Positions 1-11,425 of a stretch of 64,000 bases of DNA are shown piece by piece. The DNA lies in NCBI GenBank assembly GCA_037954235.1, contig JBBMOA010000020.1, positions 16,584,677 to 16,648,676 on the forward strand. The letters are read 5' to 3'. The notes beneath the pieces were generated by a model. That model worked only from the letters and a program-made list of their open reading frames with translations. It was not told the origin of the DNA and did not search any database. Each line of letters begins with the position of its first letter. The first letter of the stretch is position 1. This DNA comes from Aulostomus chinensis (Eukaryota > Chordata > Actinopteri > Syngnathiformes > Aulostomidae). A program made the position numbers and the translations under genes.

Positions 1-381
1 TGGGAGATTGAGTGGAGTGAAGATTTTGATGGTGATGTTGCTGTAGGTGTCACATACAAGCAAATTCAAAGGAAAGGAGACGGAGTAGAGTGTTTTCTTG
101 GAGGTAATGCCATATCTTGGTGTTTTGGCTACTATGCTCCCACTCCAGAAATCTTTGCAGGCCACGATAATCAGTGGTGGCACGGTACCTTTCCCCCTAC
201 TGGCCTCAAACACATTGGCGTGTATCTGGACTGGCTTGCTGGCAGTCTGTCCTTTTACAAAGTTTCTGGCAACAGTCTCACTCACCTCTACACCTACTAT
301 GCCACATTCACTGAGCCTGTTTACCCAGGCTGCTACATGAAGAACCAATCCAGCTATGTGTGCTTTTGTCCAGTTCAGTAA
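1..381 (+). CDS. SNTX-family protein, C-terminal PRY-SPRY exon (5' partial)
   Basis: Frame 1 is open from the first base to a TAA at 379-381 and encodes the last 126 residues of a PRY-SPRY (B30.2) domain. Motifs seen include WEIEW, VGVTYK, WCFGYY, HIGVYLDW, LSFYKV and PVYPGCY. It is almost identical to the last exon of the complete paralogue ending at 10086, so the two are recent tandem duplicates. The differences are few; for example LAGSLSF here against SSSLSF there, and this copy stops directly after PVQ while the other adds KEKQ. The gene's other exons lie before the window. In the SNTX family the PRY-SPRY domain is the C-terminal module of a MACPF-like protein. Some members are venom cytolysins and many are non-venom proteins of unknown role; the sequence cannot say which this is. 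Confidence 0.85.
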   Translation, partial: WEIEWSEDFDGDVAVGVTYKQIQRKGDGVECFLGGNAISWCFGYYAPTPEIFAGHDNQWWHGTFPPTGLKHIGVYLDWLAGSLSFYKVSGNSLTHLYTYYATFTEPVYPGCYMKNQSSYVCFCPVQ

Positions 382-734
382 GAAAGGACTCAAGCACTGC
401 TGTTCAGAGCAATGACTTGAGTATTTCTGTGTTACGTCTCCTGTCCTTTGAGAACATGAAATGTTCTACTTTTCCCCATAATCAACATAATCACGTGGAT
501 TCTTCTCATGAAAACAATGCAGAACAAGTCCATTTCACAATGGAGTGTTTTCAGGAGATTTTGAGAGGCAGATACTCATTGAAATGATTAAATGCAAAGT
601 GTAAAGAATTTGTTGGCAACAATTCAAGGGCATGTCATTTAAATGTCTGATTAATAAAAGATTGAATTGCATGCTGTGAGCTGTCTGTCTTTTCACACTG
701 ATTCTCAAGCTTAGCTTTATCACCTCATACTAAA
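382..734 (+). other. 3' UTR of the upstream SNTX-family gene with poly(A) signal
   Basis: Non-coding sequence after the stop codon at 381. A canonical AATAAA lies at 653-658, about 270 bases after the stop, and is followed by a T/G-rich stretch (tgctgtgagctgtctgtct), as expected for a cleavage site near 675-690. The end of the UTR is inferred. Confidence 0.6.
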
Positions 735-816
735 AAGGACACAGAAAGACCCTGTGCTCGAGCCGGGGCTTGAACCTGGAACTTTCTTGCTGTGCTGACT
801 ATTCTACATTGCCCCA
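735..816 (-). repeat. Fragment of tRNA-derived SINE
   Basis: The reverse complement contains a B-box-like ggttcaagccccggctcgag and continues into gcacagggtctttctgtgt. This matches the head of the fuller SINE at 11073-11425 (B box ggttcgagtcccggctcggg, then gcacaggatctttctgtgt). Only the promoter-proximal part is recognisable. Confidence 0.6.
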
Positions 817-1032
817 AAGCACTGAAGGACACACACAGACACATCTGTGGACATTCGTCCGGGCAAAGAGGCAGCAACTCAGCAGAGCTCTTCAAAAGTA
901 CAGTAAATGAGTGCCTCACAAATCTTAAAATGAATCTCGTTGTATCTGATTGAATGTGAGGCACCAGAACAGCAGGTACATTTTGAGGTTTCTTGCTTTC
1001 CGATGCTCAAAGCACTGAGCTGGTTGCCTCTA

Positions 1033-1052
1033 GTTCTCTCTCTCTCTCTCTC

Positions 1053-1106
<54 letters not shown>
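1033..1106. repeat. Compound microsatellite (CT)n(CA)n
   Basis: A CT/TC dinucleotide run at about 1034-1053 is followed directly by an AC run at about 1055-1106 (26 AC units). It also creates artificial cysteine/valine and arginine/glutamate frames on the minus strand, which are not genes. The flanks (817-1032, 1107-1380) hold nothing I recognise as coding. Confidence 0.95.
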
Positions 1107-1111
<5 letters not shown>

Positions 1112-1384
1112 GACTTAAATCTTTTTGAGGACCTTCATTCACACAATGCATTCCTTAATTGGCCTCTTACTCTAACCATTACCATCACAGCTGCATTCCT
1201 GACCGTAACCCGGACCCTGACCAAAATATAATTTAACCCCAACTGTAAAAAGTATTTATCAACTAAATGTCTTCACTCTGTTGATTAAAAATACATTTTG
1301 GTCCTCACTATGTACAGTATTAGGTAAAAGATAACACATCCAGTCACTGAACATTGCAGGGTTCAGTATCTAGGTAAGAGAATA

Positions 1385-1475
1385 CTTTGAGGGGAAGCAG
1401 GTGATCGAACCTGAGACCTTTTGGGAACTAGATATCCACTCTACTTCCTGAGCATTGTTACCCCAGATACTTAAG
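1385..1475 (-). repeat. Head fragment of a second tRNA-derived SINE family
   Basis: The reverse complement reads gctcaggaagtagagtgg (A-box-like), then ggttcgatcacctgc (B-box-like). This is the tRNA-like head of a very common fish SINE, of the same type as the copy at 4400-4656. The body and tail are missing. From 1476 to about 2560 I see no gene, only AT-rich sequence. Confidence 0.5.
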
Positions 1476-2939
1476 ATAATATTCTCCAAAATCTCATGGC
1501 ATTGTTGATGGTTTGACATCCAGAGAGGAGAACATCGAGACAGTTTTTAACTTACAGTAGCTGAGTCGGCTAAAACAGCTTTCTAAACCATTCGAATAAG
1601 AAATGGAAAGTCCTTTTTTTCAGTTGACATTCATCCAAATAAGATTCCAGCAATATTAGTCCTGGAGATGGTGCAATGAAAGTAACCGATAAATTAGGAT
1701 TTTGTTCATGTTTCACATCAACCTACAGGAAAAAAACAAACAAAAAAACCTTCATGAATGAGACTACAGAGGGAATCAGTCACATTGAACAAATTGTCAA
1801 AGTTGATTGAAAGGAAATGACTTGTAAAGATGCCTTTTGCGTCATCAAAATGAAATATGAAATTCAAAATCCCTCCTAAATTGGTCAAACTGTATCAAAT
1901 CTCTTTGGGGGGTCTCTTCACAGATTGCTTAAACAGATCCTGGCAGCATAAGTTTGTAATTTGTGAGTCAACAAAGGGCCACTGGGTTGTCACTAGAAGT
2001 CCTCCTTTCTTGAGTTTTTATAGGTCAAGAAAACTTTTACTGAGGAACTGTAGTTTCACTCCTTCTTCCGCTTCTTCTGTTCAACTAAGACTATTTTTAA
2101 ACCATCTGTCAGTAAATCTGGGGTTGTAACTGACACGGCCTCATGAAGTAAGTTCTTGAAACCATACCATGTGGTGGTTGACCACGATTTACGTGTCCAC
2201 CATGAAATATTCTGATCATCCCAATCAAAGGGATTGATGAGATAAAATTGCGCTGATGACGATCAATTATTTCTGAAGTACAATTTTTTATGTCTTTAAA
2301 AATAAACTAACAAATTCTGCTGAAAGTATTTTTGACATATAAAAGAGATAACAGCATGTTGTGTTATTAGAGTATAGAAAAGGACACACTTTGTCTCACA
2401 TTTACACTTTCTAGTATCATATTCTATTTTTTGTATAACAATGTATTCCTATTCAGACTTGTTCATATATACATAGTCTTTCAAACTGGAGTTATCTTGA
2501 TATTGGATTTATACAGTCAAAGTAATTATTTCACCACTGTAATATTTTTGGTTTTTATTGAAGACTGGTAGACTGGTACACATCTTGATGACGGGGAAGC
2601 AAAAGTACTGGGTTGATGTACGTGGTGAATTATCGCTAGAAAGGTCAAGAGGGGATTGTTCTGCTCCTCTGTCAGAACCAAGTGTCACGAGGGGGGGGGG
2701 TCACTCTAGACCTCCTGAGGAATGTGATGAAGGAAAAGGCGGCTAGTACACTACACAGGAAACGACATCATACTGTTCGCGTAAGTTGACGGGGGCAGGA
2801 CAACACAATAACCACCAAAAACAAACAAAACAAGCAAATGTGAAACAGGGGTACGGAGACTCAGGATGGCGGCCTGGGGGCGGAGCAAAGAGGCACAGAG
2901 AGTCTGGGGGTCACTGCCATTTGCTGGACCGGAGTCTTG

Positions 2940-4050
2940 GGGCAAAGGTTGGCTGGACTGCCAGCTGAATGCTGGAATCAGGAGCTGGGTATCATGTTTG
3001 TAAAAGAAATTATAAATGAAGAAGGGAGAATTATGTCATATTCACAAATAACACAAATGCATGGACCAGTGTGCACTCTGCCGCAATACAACCAAGTAAT
3101 TGGAGCCTTACCACAACGATGACATGAAAACATGAACATAATTGCAGGTTCACACTCAGTATATAGACCATCTATAAAACAGACCAGATGGTTAAAAAAA
3201 CAGAGATTAATGAAGAACTGTAAACTTTTTATTTACAAGCTAAAAAAAAATGGTGGCGATACCTTACGGAATTTTTGACAGCTGGGAAAGACGGTTAGAC
3301 ATACCAGTCCTATGGAATCAAGTCTTCACAACTTTGCATGAAACAACAGATACAAGAACAAGATATTTTTTCATATAAATTAATTTATAAGTATTTAGCT
3401 GCAAAAAAACGTGATGAATCTGGGGGAAGGAGACAACACCACGTTGCCCATTCTGTTAAGAGGAGGGAGAGACAACAGATGATTTATTTTGGTTCTGCTC
3501 ATCAGTTGCTCTGTTTTGGATTGAAGCGAGAAGGCGGTTGTTGATCTATGATGTAATACTGCCGTTGGATCTTTTGGTGCAGCACAGTGCTGTTGGGTGG
3601 TCTGTCAGCAGACACACACGCTCTAGCTGTAAATGAGCTGAATATAGGAAGGTTTACAAACTGCATTGGAGTTTACTGTAGTGAATGTGCGGTTTCATAT
3701 GAAGCCGAGGAAACACATTTATAGAAAGACGGAGTAAATTAAAAAGTGGAAGGAAACGCAAGCAAAAACCAAAACAACATAAAAGAAACGACTAACAAGA
3801 TTAATTTAAGATACCAGCTTCCCTTTGAGGAAAGGGGGAAGGGCGTGGGAATAAGGAATGGTGTGAAAGGGGGCATGGTAGGTTGGGAGGGCATGAAAAG
3901 ACATGTATTTTCCTTTTCTTTTTATAATTCATTCCATTTTTCATTATTCTCCTTTGAGGATGTGTTTATTGATGTGGATTTTGAAATGTATGAATACATT
4001 TGTTTTTTACATGTAAAAAGAAAAAGAAAAAAAATTGAAACAAAACTCGC
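2940..4050 (+). mobile_element. Decayed L1-like LINE: ORF2 C-terminal fragment and possible 3' UTR
   Basis: Two short plus-strand stretches resemble the C-terminal, post-reverse-transcriptase part of L1-type ORF2. At about 2975-3120 the frame reads LGIMFVKEIINEEGRIMSYS, ending in a stop. At about 3338-3420 a frame reads FSYKLIYKYLAAKK. In L1 proteins a segment of the first type (a region of flow and loss around 'I/V-N-E-x-G') is followed by a FxYKLIxRxL segment, which is the order seen here. Stops and frame changes lie between, so the element is dead. The G-rich then T-rich sequence at 3830-3990 and the A-rich run at 4015-4045 may be its 3' UTR and tail. Extent and family are estimates; the evidence is motif resemblance read by eye. 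Confidence 0.5.
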
Positions 4051-4184
4051 CATGACATTAAGAACTTTTCAGGCAAATTTATAATGATGAAATGACAAAA
4101 AGGCCACATATTTTAAAATCTTCTGTTTCTTGTCTGTGGTTGTGTTGAGGAATATATACTTTGGTGTGGCAGGTTGGGGGGATG

Positions 4185-4373
4185 TATCACATGACACAAG
4201 TGATGACAGTGCCAATTCAGCAGTATTTTTTAAAACAACATATACCATTGAAATGTAGGAGGGAAGAAGAGGGTACAAGTAACCATGCTTGCAGCAACAC
4301 AAACATTGAGGCTGGAAGCTCCAGTTCGTCAACAAGACTTTCACACCTCAGTTGGACAACACGACTTCATCAG
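4185..4373 (+). other. Probable 5' UTR exon of the complete SNTX-family gene
   Basis: A strong splice donor, CAG|GTGAGG, ends this segment at 4373. A matching acceptor (ttattcctcaacag) at 4804 starts a short leader, gttgccatc, directly before the ATG at 4814. A TATA-like aatatatac at about 4150-4159 would place a start near 4185. Both the promoter and the exon start are inferred; the donor/acceptor pair is the firm part. Confidence 0.45.
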
Positions 4374-4399
4374 GTGAGGACAAGTGGCTGGATGCAGAG

Positions 4400-4656
4400 T
4401 AAATGGTAAATGGTAAATGTACTTATTTGTGGATTGCGCCTGTCTACATTAGCGGCACTCAAAACGCTTGATGGTGTCGTCTCTCTCACCCATTCACACA
4501 CACACTCACACACTGATGGTGGAAGCTGCCATTTATGCAATTAGGGGCTCAGTATCTTGCTCAAAGAGGCTTCAACATGTTCACTGGGGGAAGTGAGGAT
4601 CGTTCCAGCAACCCTTGGTTGCTAGAAGGCCACTCGACCTCTGAGCCATGCCGCCC
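4400..4656 (-). repeat. tRNA-derived SINE in the 5' UTR intron
   Basis: Read on the minus strand, the element starts at gggcggcatggctcagagg (A-box-like) and goes through ggttgctggaacgatcc (B-box position). It continues with a body containing gagcaagatactgagcccc and ends in a repeated aaatggt/accattt tail at about 4400-4420. This is a common teleost SINE layout. It sits in the intron between the leader exon (ends 4373) and the ATG exon (starts 4805). Confidence 0.7.
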
Positions 4657-4813
4657 ACACAGCAGGAATGGACTTTCAATCGATTAAGTCCATAAGTTGT
4701 AAATCTTTTGTAGATTTAAGACTCACTTGTTGAGAGCTCACTTGATCAAATGTTGATGCTTGTGGGTTCAATTTGATGTATGTTTGGATCTTATTCCTCA
4801 ACAGGTTGCCATC

Positions 4814-7800
4814 ATGTCCTCAGATATCATCATGACACTTGCTGCACTGGGTCAACCTTTCACCATCGGGATGCTGTACAACGCTTGGAGCAGTGAACTG
4901 ATTCCAGGTCAGACTCGACCATGATGATTAATTGATCGTGATGAATAATTATCTCTCTTTTTTTTTTATTTTATCATCACAGTAGCACATCGAGTTGTTT
5001 TGCCAGGGAACAGATTTAATAGACCTCTGCACCTATGATATCGTTAAGTACTATAAATACATTGTTTTCTTCATACAATGATCATTCATATGATGCTATT
5101 GCATGACAAGGGGACTTCAACCCTCTGAACAGACCAAGTTAGATTTGTCTAAATTGGCAGTTTTACTATGGCCTCAACCTTTTTTCTTTTTTTTTTTTTT
5201 CATTTTTCATTATCCTATTTATAATTAATTTTCAGAGTTCGCAGCGCTATCCAAAAGATGATAAATGTCACAAAAGCATTTCATTGAAATGATAAATTGA
5301 TAAAAATTGCTTCTGAAAATTTTGCTTCAGCACTGCCAAATACTGAATGACAATAAAAAACAGAATTTTACCTGCTCACAGATGCCGGGAATATGAATTT
5401 AATTTGCAAAGTAATGATCCCAAAAAAATGTTTTTGCGGGAGAACTATGAAATGTGCAAGTTAAACACCAAATATCAGCTCAAGGTTGAGGATGTGGTTA
5501 AAAATATGTTGGAGTGGTTTTTTTTTTACGAAAGTCCCACATAAAATGAAGAAGCAAAAATATCAGTGTGCCGGTGGTGACTGAAGGACAATCGGCTCTC
5601 TGAGGCTGGTTCTTAATTGTTTAAATAAATCAGAAAATGTGTGGGACTAGATGAGTGGGATCTTAAATAAGAAGGGAGTTCGTCAATGTCAGCAAATTGG
5701 GTATCATACTTTAAAACATGTTTGATTTCCCACTGCAGGGTTCACACTGTGGGATGAATCTACTCTCCAAAAGCACACAACCATGAGTCCTCAGCGCAAC
5801 AGTCAGTTTAGCATCACTGCATCTGACACCATTGAATCCAAGTCTTCCATGCTGGATATTGATGCTTCCCTGAAGGCCAGTTTCCTTGGTGGGCTTATTG
5901 AACTTGAGGGATCTGCCAAATACCTGAATGACCAGAAGAGATACAAGAATCAGAGCAGAGTGACATTTAAGTACAAAGCTACCACCCACTTCAAACAGCT
6001 GTCAATGACCTCTCTTGGAACCCTGGACACCCACCAAACTGAAGTGATTGAGAAAGGCTTGGCGACACATGTGGTCACCGGCATCCTTTATGGGGCAAAT
6101 GCGTTCTTTGTATTTGACAGTGAGAAGCTGGAGGCGAGCGATGTCCAGAAAATTGAGGGCAGCATGCAGGCTTTGATTAAGAAGATTCCATCTTTTGACG
6201 TAGGAGGGAAAGTTGACATCAAGCTGACGGATGAAGAAAAAGCTCTGACAAATAAATTCTCCTGCAAATTCTATGGAGATCTCCTTCTAGAGAGCAACCC
6301 TGCAACATTTGAAGAGGCAGTGAAGACCTTTGTGGACCTTCCTAAACTACTGGGAGGAAGTGGAGAGAATGCGGCCCCAGTGCACGTCTGGCTGATGCCC
6401 CTGAAGACTTTGGATTCCAAAGCAGCTGAGCTGATGAGTGACCTCAGCGTTGGAATAGTGAGGAAAGCTCAAGATGCTATAGAAGATGGGCGTGAGATGG
6501 AGATGAGATGCAACGATGCGTTGGCTGACAGTGTGGCAGATCATTTTCCAGAGATACACAAAACAGTGGGTACTTTTAAGAAACTCTGTAATTATTACAC
6601 AAGTTTTCTTCAACAGACAATGGCAAAGAAGATTCCTGCCATCCGTGAAGGTAAAGAAGATGAGACCTCATTAGCAAAGCTCTTTAGAGACCGAGAGACG
6701 TCGCCATTCAGTCATGAAAAACTAAGCTTGTGGATGGATAACAAAGAGAGAGAAATCACTGTCATGTGGTCCTGCATTGAAATGATGAAGGGAGCTGACA
6801 CAAGAATTGTCCAGAACAAGTCTGAGCTGGATCGAGTGGTCCTTGATCCAGAAGTACACCATGTTCTCTGCTATGCGTTCACCTCACTGGAAACTACTGA
6901 CCCCTACATTGACGAAATGGCCAAATACTTGGATTCACTTCAATTAACAAGCAACACTGAAGAGCCGTGGTACTTCTCAGAAGTTGTGCTGGCCGACATG
7001 AGAGCAAAAGCCAAAGCTTTCCGTGACATCGCCATGGGTCTGAAGGGCAGCACCAGTGTCCGATTCCTTATAGCTGCGATAGCAAATGAGAAACACACAG
7101 GAGCGACCATCTACCATTACAAGGAAGGCACGCTGGTCACCGATGACTTCTCAAGGCCTGAAGTCCCCCAGGTGGAGACCATCTCTGACAAGAGTGCCTT
7201 GATTTGGTGTAAGTTTTTAGACGTCCAAGTCCAAAGGTACTGGGACCGACGTGCAAAGCAACGTCGTTCCTAGTACCAGCAGATTTTATTACCTTTAAAA
7301 CTTCTGAAGTTACAACCAATCTATGCCCTGTATAACCGGCCCCAGACCTAGGGAATATCTGGGTCGGTCCAAGTGATTCACAGGCAGTGAGCACCGTGAG
7401 TCAATAAGGTGATCTTTGAATGACGAGGAACAGACACATCAATTTGTTGTTGCGTTGCTCAGCCAGCAGCGTTTTATTACTGACAATCATCAAAAATATT
7501 CAGTTATCAAAACACATTAATTCGGCAATTCCATACTGTAATCACAATAATCATTTCAATATCGAAATACTATTTCCAGTCCAAACATTCAATCATTAAC
7601 AATACTTCACAATAAATTCAATAACAATACTATCAAAAAAAACAATAACCCAAATCATAATACTCTTCATAGAAAGAAAGTGCAAATAATAACCAAACTA
7701 ATACCAAAAAACATTCTCCAAAAAAAATGCAATAACCCAACCTGGATTACTTACTACACATTACACATACTTAAACTTAAGACCGTCAGAACGATCAGAT

Positions 7801-10086
7801 TCAATGAACAATAACATTACATTTCTTAAATTCAATAAACAATCACTCATTCATTCATACCATTAGCTCAAATACATGAGCAAAACAACACATTCACAGC
7901 ACACACACACGCACGCTTGTGCACGCGCACCACGTGTGCTTTCTGTGTGCTGTCTGTGCATCCACATTTCAACTCGACAAAACAATAAAACTACTGGTCC
8001 AATCTTAAGTCAGGTACTCCCAAAAAGTCACAAAACATGTTTCCGATCGCTCACGTTAGTTTAGCATATGAGGATTGCCAGAAATAGTTATTTTTAATAC
8101 CTGTGAATGACAAGGAACAGACACATCAATTTGTTGTTGCGTTGCTCAGCCAGCAGCGTTTTATTACTGACTGCGCATGCGCTGGGCCAAGTCTATACAC
8201 TGTTCCTCTTCTGTTTCACAGGAGCGCAATAGCGCCATCTAAGGACTTGGTAGTCTAATAGATGTGGAATCACATACAAAGTGTAATGTGATGTTAGTGT
8301 AGTTCTGATAAATCTTTAAAAAAATGGGGGGTGTATGTTTTAGTGCAAACTATAAATAGAGGCAATTTCTGAACCCTCTACACCTGCAGTCAAAACATTA
8401 AGTGTTGTATATTTTCACAACGGTTTACCTGATGAATGTGAAAACTGGTCCAGACATTTGGAATGAGTTCTTAAAAAGGGTGTGCCACATTTGGGGTAAA
8501 TCGTGTGACAGAGAGCGTGATAAAACAATTGAAAATCTTTTTCAAGTCCTCCAGGGCTGTTTGTCCTTTTTGGATAAAAAATCTGCCAACATTACACTGG
8601 GTATTGCACTGGGTATTGCACCATTGATTCAAAGTTATCAAAAGAACTTTTTTGACTCAAAAAATTCAAAAGTTATCATTAAATAGGTATTTACAGTCGA
8701 AAACAGAAGTGCCTGTATCTTGGTAAATGTTGGTCAAATTGACATGAAATTTGTCTCAGGTGTTACAAATGACCTCCGAACACAGATACCAAATTTGGTG
8801 CAAATTGGGTTCTTAATAAATTCAAAAGTTATCAATAAATAAATGTTACAGAAGAAACCAAAGGTGCTCTATATATTGATAAATGTTGGTCTGTAAGTTC
8901 ACATGAAACTTGGCACGAATTTAAATCTTCTTCTCCTGAAACTCTGCACCAAATTTCTTGCACATCCGTCAATAGGAGGCTCGTTGACGGTAAATTTTGC
9001 AATATGAAAACCTTACTTCTTAGAACTCTTCTTACACTTTTGACAAAAATATGCACTCAAAAGGCAGATGTGCTGCAGATGAAAAGTTATCAGAAGAGCT
9101 TTGATAACCCAAAAACTTGTAAAGTTATGGACAAAACAAAGCGTTCGAAAAAAACAACAACAAAGTGCCCTGTATTTCTGCGACAGTGGGTCAATCAGCA
9201 TGAAACATGCACTAAATGCTAATCACGCCCCCCTAAACCGAATGTTGCCAACTAAACTGACAACATGTTTATTAGCATTTAGTAGTGTGAGATCGATTCA
9301 TGATTAAGATCTTACTCAGAGCAATAAGACCTGAACTCTATTAAGGCATTTCAAAGCAGTGATTGTCATTCAAATAATTTATTGTCTATAAACAATAAAA
9401 TGTTTTCTGAACTACAGAACACCTTTACCACCACCAAAAGCATTATGTTTTTTCACTCAGGTATCTCATGGGTTTTCATGTCTTGATGACTCGTAACAAA
9501 TCTTGTTTTCCTCTGTCTGTCAGATGCCTGTTCTCTCAAGCTGGACCCAGCCACAGTGAACAACAAGCTCACTCTTTCTGATGACAACAGCAAGGCGACA
9601 TATGGAGCACAGCAGTCGTATCCTGATCTCCCCAACAGGTTCGACACTTGCCCTCAGGTGTTGGGTACAGAGGGGCTTACTGGGCGCTGTTACTGGGAGA
9701 TTGAGTGGAGTGAAGATTTTGATGGTGATGTTGCGGTAGGTGTCACATACAAGCAAATTCAAAGGAAAGGAGAAGGAGCGGAGTGTTTTCTTGGAGGTAA
9801 TCCCATATCTTGGTGTTTTGGCTACTATGCTCCCACTCCAAGAATCTTTGCAGGCCACAATAATCAGTGGTGGCACGGTACCTTTCCCCCTACTGGCCTC
9901 AAACACATTGGCGTGTATCTGGACTGGCCTTCAAGCAGTCTGTCCTTTTACAAAGTTTCTGGCAACAGTCTCACTCACCTTTACACTTACTACGCCAGAT
10001 TCATTGAGCCTGTTTACCCAGGCTGCTACATGAACAACCAATCCAGCTATGTGTGGTTTTGCCCTGTTCAAAAAGAGAAGCAGTGA
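4814..10086 (+). CDS. SNTX-family (stonustoxin/neoverrucotoxin-like) protein, complete, 3 coding exons
   Basis: Proposed join: 4814-4907, 5739-7208, 9524-10086 (94 + 1470 + 563 bases, 708 codons plus TGA). Exon 1 ends CCAG|GTCAGA in phase 1, and exon 2 starts after a pyrimidine-rich CACTGCAG. Exon 2 ends at a GTAAGT donor (7209) in phase 1, which matches the acceptor at 9522-9523 (ctctgtctgtcag); the junction codon becomes TAT. Without that splice the frame would stop at 7273 and lose the last domain. The length is close to the roughly 700 residues of the family. By analogy with the family, residues 1-265 are MACPF-like, about 266-385 a four-helix FAT-like domain, about 386-520 thioredoxin-like, and 522-708 PRY-SPRY (CYWEIEW, WCFGYY, HIGVYLDW, PVYPGCY). 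I see no signal peptide, which also fits the family. Function here, venom component or ordinary perforin-like protein, cannot be told from sequence. Confidence 0.85.
4908..5738 (+). other. Intron 1 of the SNTX-family gene
   Basis: Bounded by GT at 4908 and AG at 5737-5738. The content is AT-rich with poly-T runs (4959-4970, 5187-5200). A short frame at 5347-5544 has no recognisable features. No element was identified. Confidence 0.75.
7416..8290 (-). repeat. Possible LTR-element remnant with 67-bp direct repeats
   Basis: Positions 7416-7482 and 8103-8171 are near-identical, starting gaatgacgaggaacagac or gaatgacaaggaacagac and ending gcgttttattactgac, 687 bp apart. On the minus strand each reads gtcagtaataaaacgctgc, so both carry AATAAA. 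The copy at 8103-8290 is preceded on that strand by GC-rich sequence with tgtataga. That layout resembles a U3-R-U5 of an LTR. The 7483-7870 stretch between them is almost free of G on the plus strand. Family unknown; no gag, pol or primer site was seen. Confidence 0.35.
8575..9240. repeat. Degenerate tandem repeat with a period of very roughly 170 bp
   Basis: Phrases recur with drift: caaaagttatcattaaata, caaaagttatcaataaata and gaaaagttatcagaagagc. Other recurring phrases are cttggtaaatgttggtc against attgataaatgttggtc, and acatgaaatttgtc against acatgaaacttggc, and ataccaaatttggtg against caccaaatttcttg. This is an old tandem expansion or an internally repetitive transposon. The short frames here are not convincing genes. 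Confidence 0.5.
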
Positions 10087-10200
10087 TGGAACACAAGAAA
10101 GTACCCAAGCATTGATCTTGAACAAAAATTAGGTTTACTTACTTTAGTGTATTTGTAGTTTGCATCCAAGCTCCTTCAATCCAATAAATATTGTATTTTT
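10087..10200 (+). other. 3' UTR and poly(A) signal of the complete SNTX-family gene
   Basis: A canonical AATAAA lies at 10183-10188, about 100 bases after the TGA, followed by T-rich sequence. From 10200 to 11070 no gene is recognisable. Confidence 0.6.
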
Positions 10201-11072
10201 AGCATAATCATAATCATAATTTTTACATCTCTTGATTTATTACATATTGATAGATGATGATGATATTAGCCTTGCTAAACAGGGATTTGCTTGAATGCAC
10301 TTGGGTCCAAAGGAACAACAAGGTTGATGTTTTAACCAAGTAAAAAGATCATTAAAAAATCTGCCCACAATGCGCTGTTAACTCAGTGACTTTGCAACTT
10401 TTTATTTTATGGCTGTGCACATCATTCAAAACTCAGCATTCATTTATTACAATGAATTAATGTAGGAGTAAACGCAACAAAACCAATGTGATGATGCTTT
10501 CCAAATAGGTCCAATATGACATGTTGACTATGTAGTTTTCAGTATTTCCAAGTTTGGCCCTGAATACTGATACGCTTCAGATGTGGCGATGACAAATGTA
10601 GCTCCATGTGCAATAAAAAAAATGAAAAACAATTGTTGTTTTACTGGCCAATAGTAATTGGAAAGTAAAATTAATAGTATTTATGTTTTCATTTCATATA
10701 CTAGTGCGCATAATCTTGGGAGCAAGGTGTAATGTTCAACCATACATCCGCAACAAAAAAAGGTACAAGATTGTGTCTCTAAATATTGATGCTAATGCTG
10801 AGGGGTACTTATATCTTTTTGATGTTAATGTCTTTGGTGATACTAGAACTAATATTTGCATAAAGAGTTTAAATACAGATCATCCAATGATATCGTCAAG
10901 CTTCATCAGTTAATTCATCATATCAGGAAATTATCTTGATGCTGTGATTTACCAAGCAGCATACTCATTAAAATGTGTCGCTAACTTGATTCTTAACAGA
11001 ATATTTATGTATTTTTTTCCCTTCATTATTTCTTTATTTGTTGTTAATTTGAAGTGATCATGTGGTATAATT

Positions 11073-11425
11073 GGCTGCACGGTGGTGCAGTGGTCAGCAC
11101 TGTCACCACACAGCAAGAAGGTTCTGGGTTCGAGTCCCGGCTCGGGCACAGGATCTTTCTGTGTGGAGTCTGCATGTTCTCCCTGTACCTGTGTGGGTTC
11201 TCTCTGGTACTCCAGCTTCCTCCCACAGTCCAAAGACATCAAGAGAGGACGAGGCTGATTGATACTCTAAATTGACCGTAGGTGTGACTGTGAGTGTGAA
11301 TGGTTGTCTGTCTCTATGTGTTGGTCCTGTGATGGACTGGTGACCTGTCCAGGGTGAACCCCGCCTCTCACCTGAAGGCCGTGACCTTTCACACGATAAG
11401 TGGAAGAAGATGGATGGATGTGGTA
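11073..11425 (+). repeat. tRNA-derived SINE, near full length
   Basis: The head has an A-box-like tggtgcagtgg and B-box ggttcgagtcc, about 40 bp apart. A body follows with gcatgttctccctgt, cttcctcccacagtccaaag, ctctaaattgaccgtagg and gacctgtccagggtg. The tail is gataagtggaagaagatgg followed by atggatg repeats. This is one of the most abundant interspersed repeats in teleosts. Short frames on both strands here come from the repeat. From 11426 to 11950 no feature is recognised. Confidence 0.75.

Larger units (their letters stand above)
7209..9523 (+). other. Intron 2 of the SNTX-family gene
   Basis: Bounded by GTAAGT at 7209 and CAG at 9521-9523. This 2.3 kb intron holds a pair of 67-bp direct repeats (7416-7482 and 8103-8171) around a strongly G-poor stretch, then a degenerate tandem repeat (about 8575-9240). 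No coding exon is apparent inside it. Confidence 0.7.

Noticed and set aside
879..1151. Minus-strand frame of 90 codons rich in Cys-Val and Glu-Arg
   Set aside because: Produced by the CA and CT dinucleotide runs.
3746..4084. Plus-strand 112-codon frame rich in Lys, Gly and Phe
   Set aside because: It spans the low-complexity G-rich, T-rich and A-rich tail of the decayed L1-like element; no domain or codon pattern supports it.
7209..7273. SNTX-family exon 2 continuing to the stop at 7273 as a shorter protein
   Set aside because: A consensus GTAAGT at 7209 is in the same phase as the acceptor at 9523; reading on would lose the PRY-SPRY domain. The alternative GT at 7237 is in the wrong phase.
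9520..9906. Minus-strand 128-codon frame opposite the SPRY exon
   Set aside because: Antisense shadow of a strongly supported plus-strand exon.
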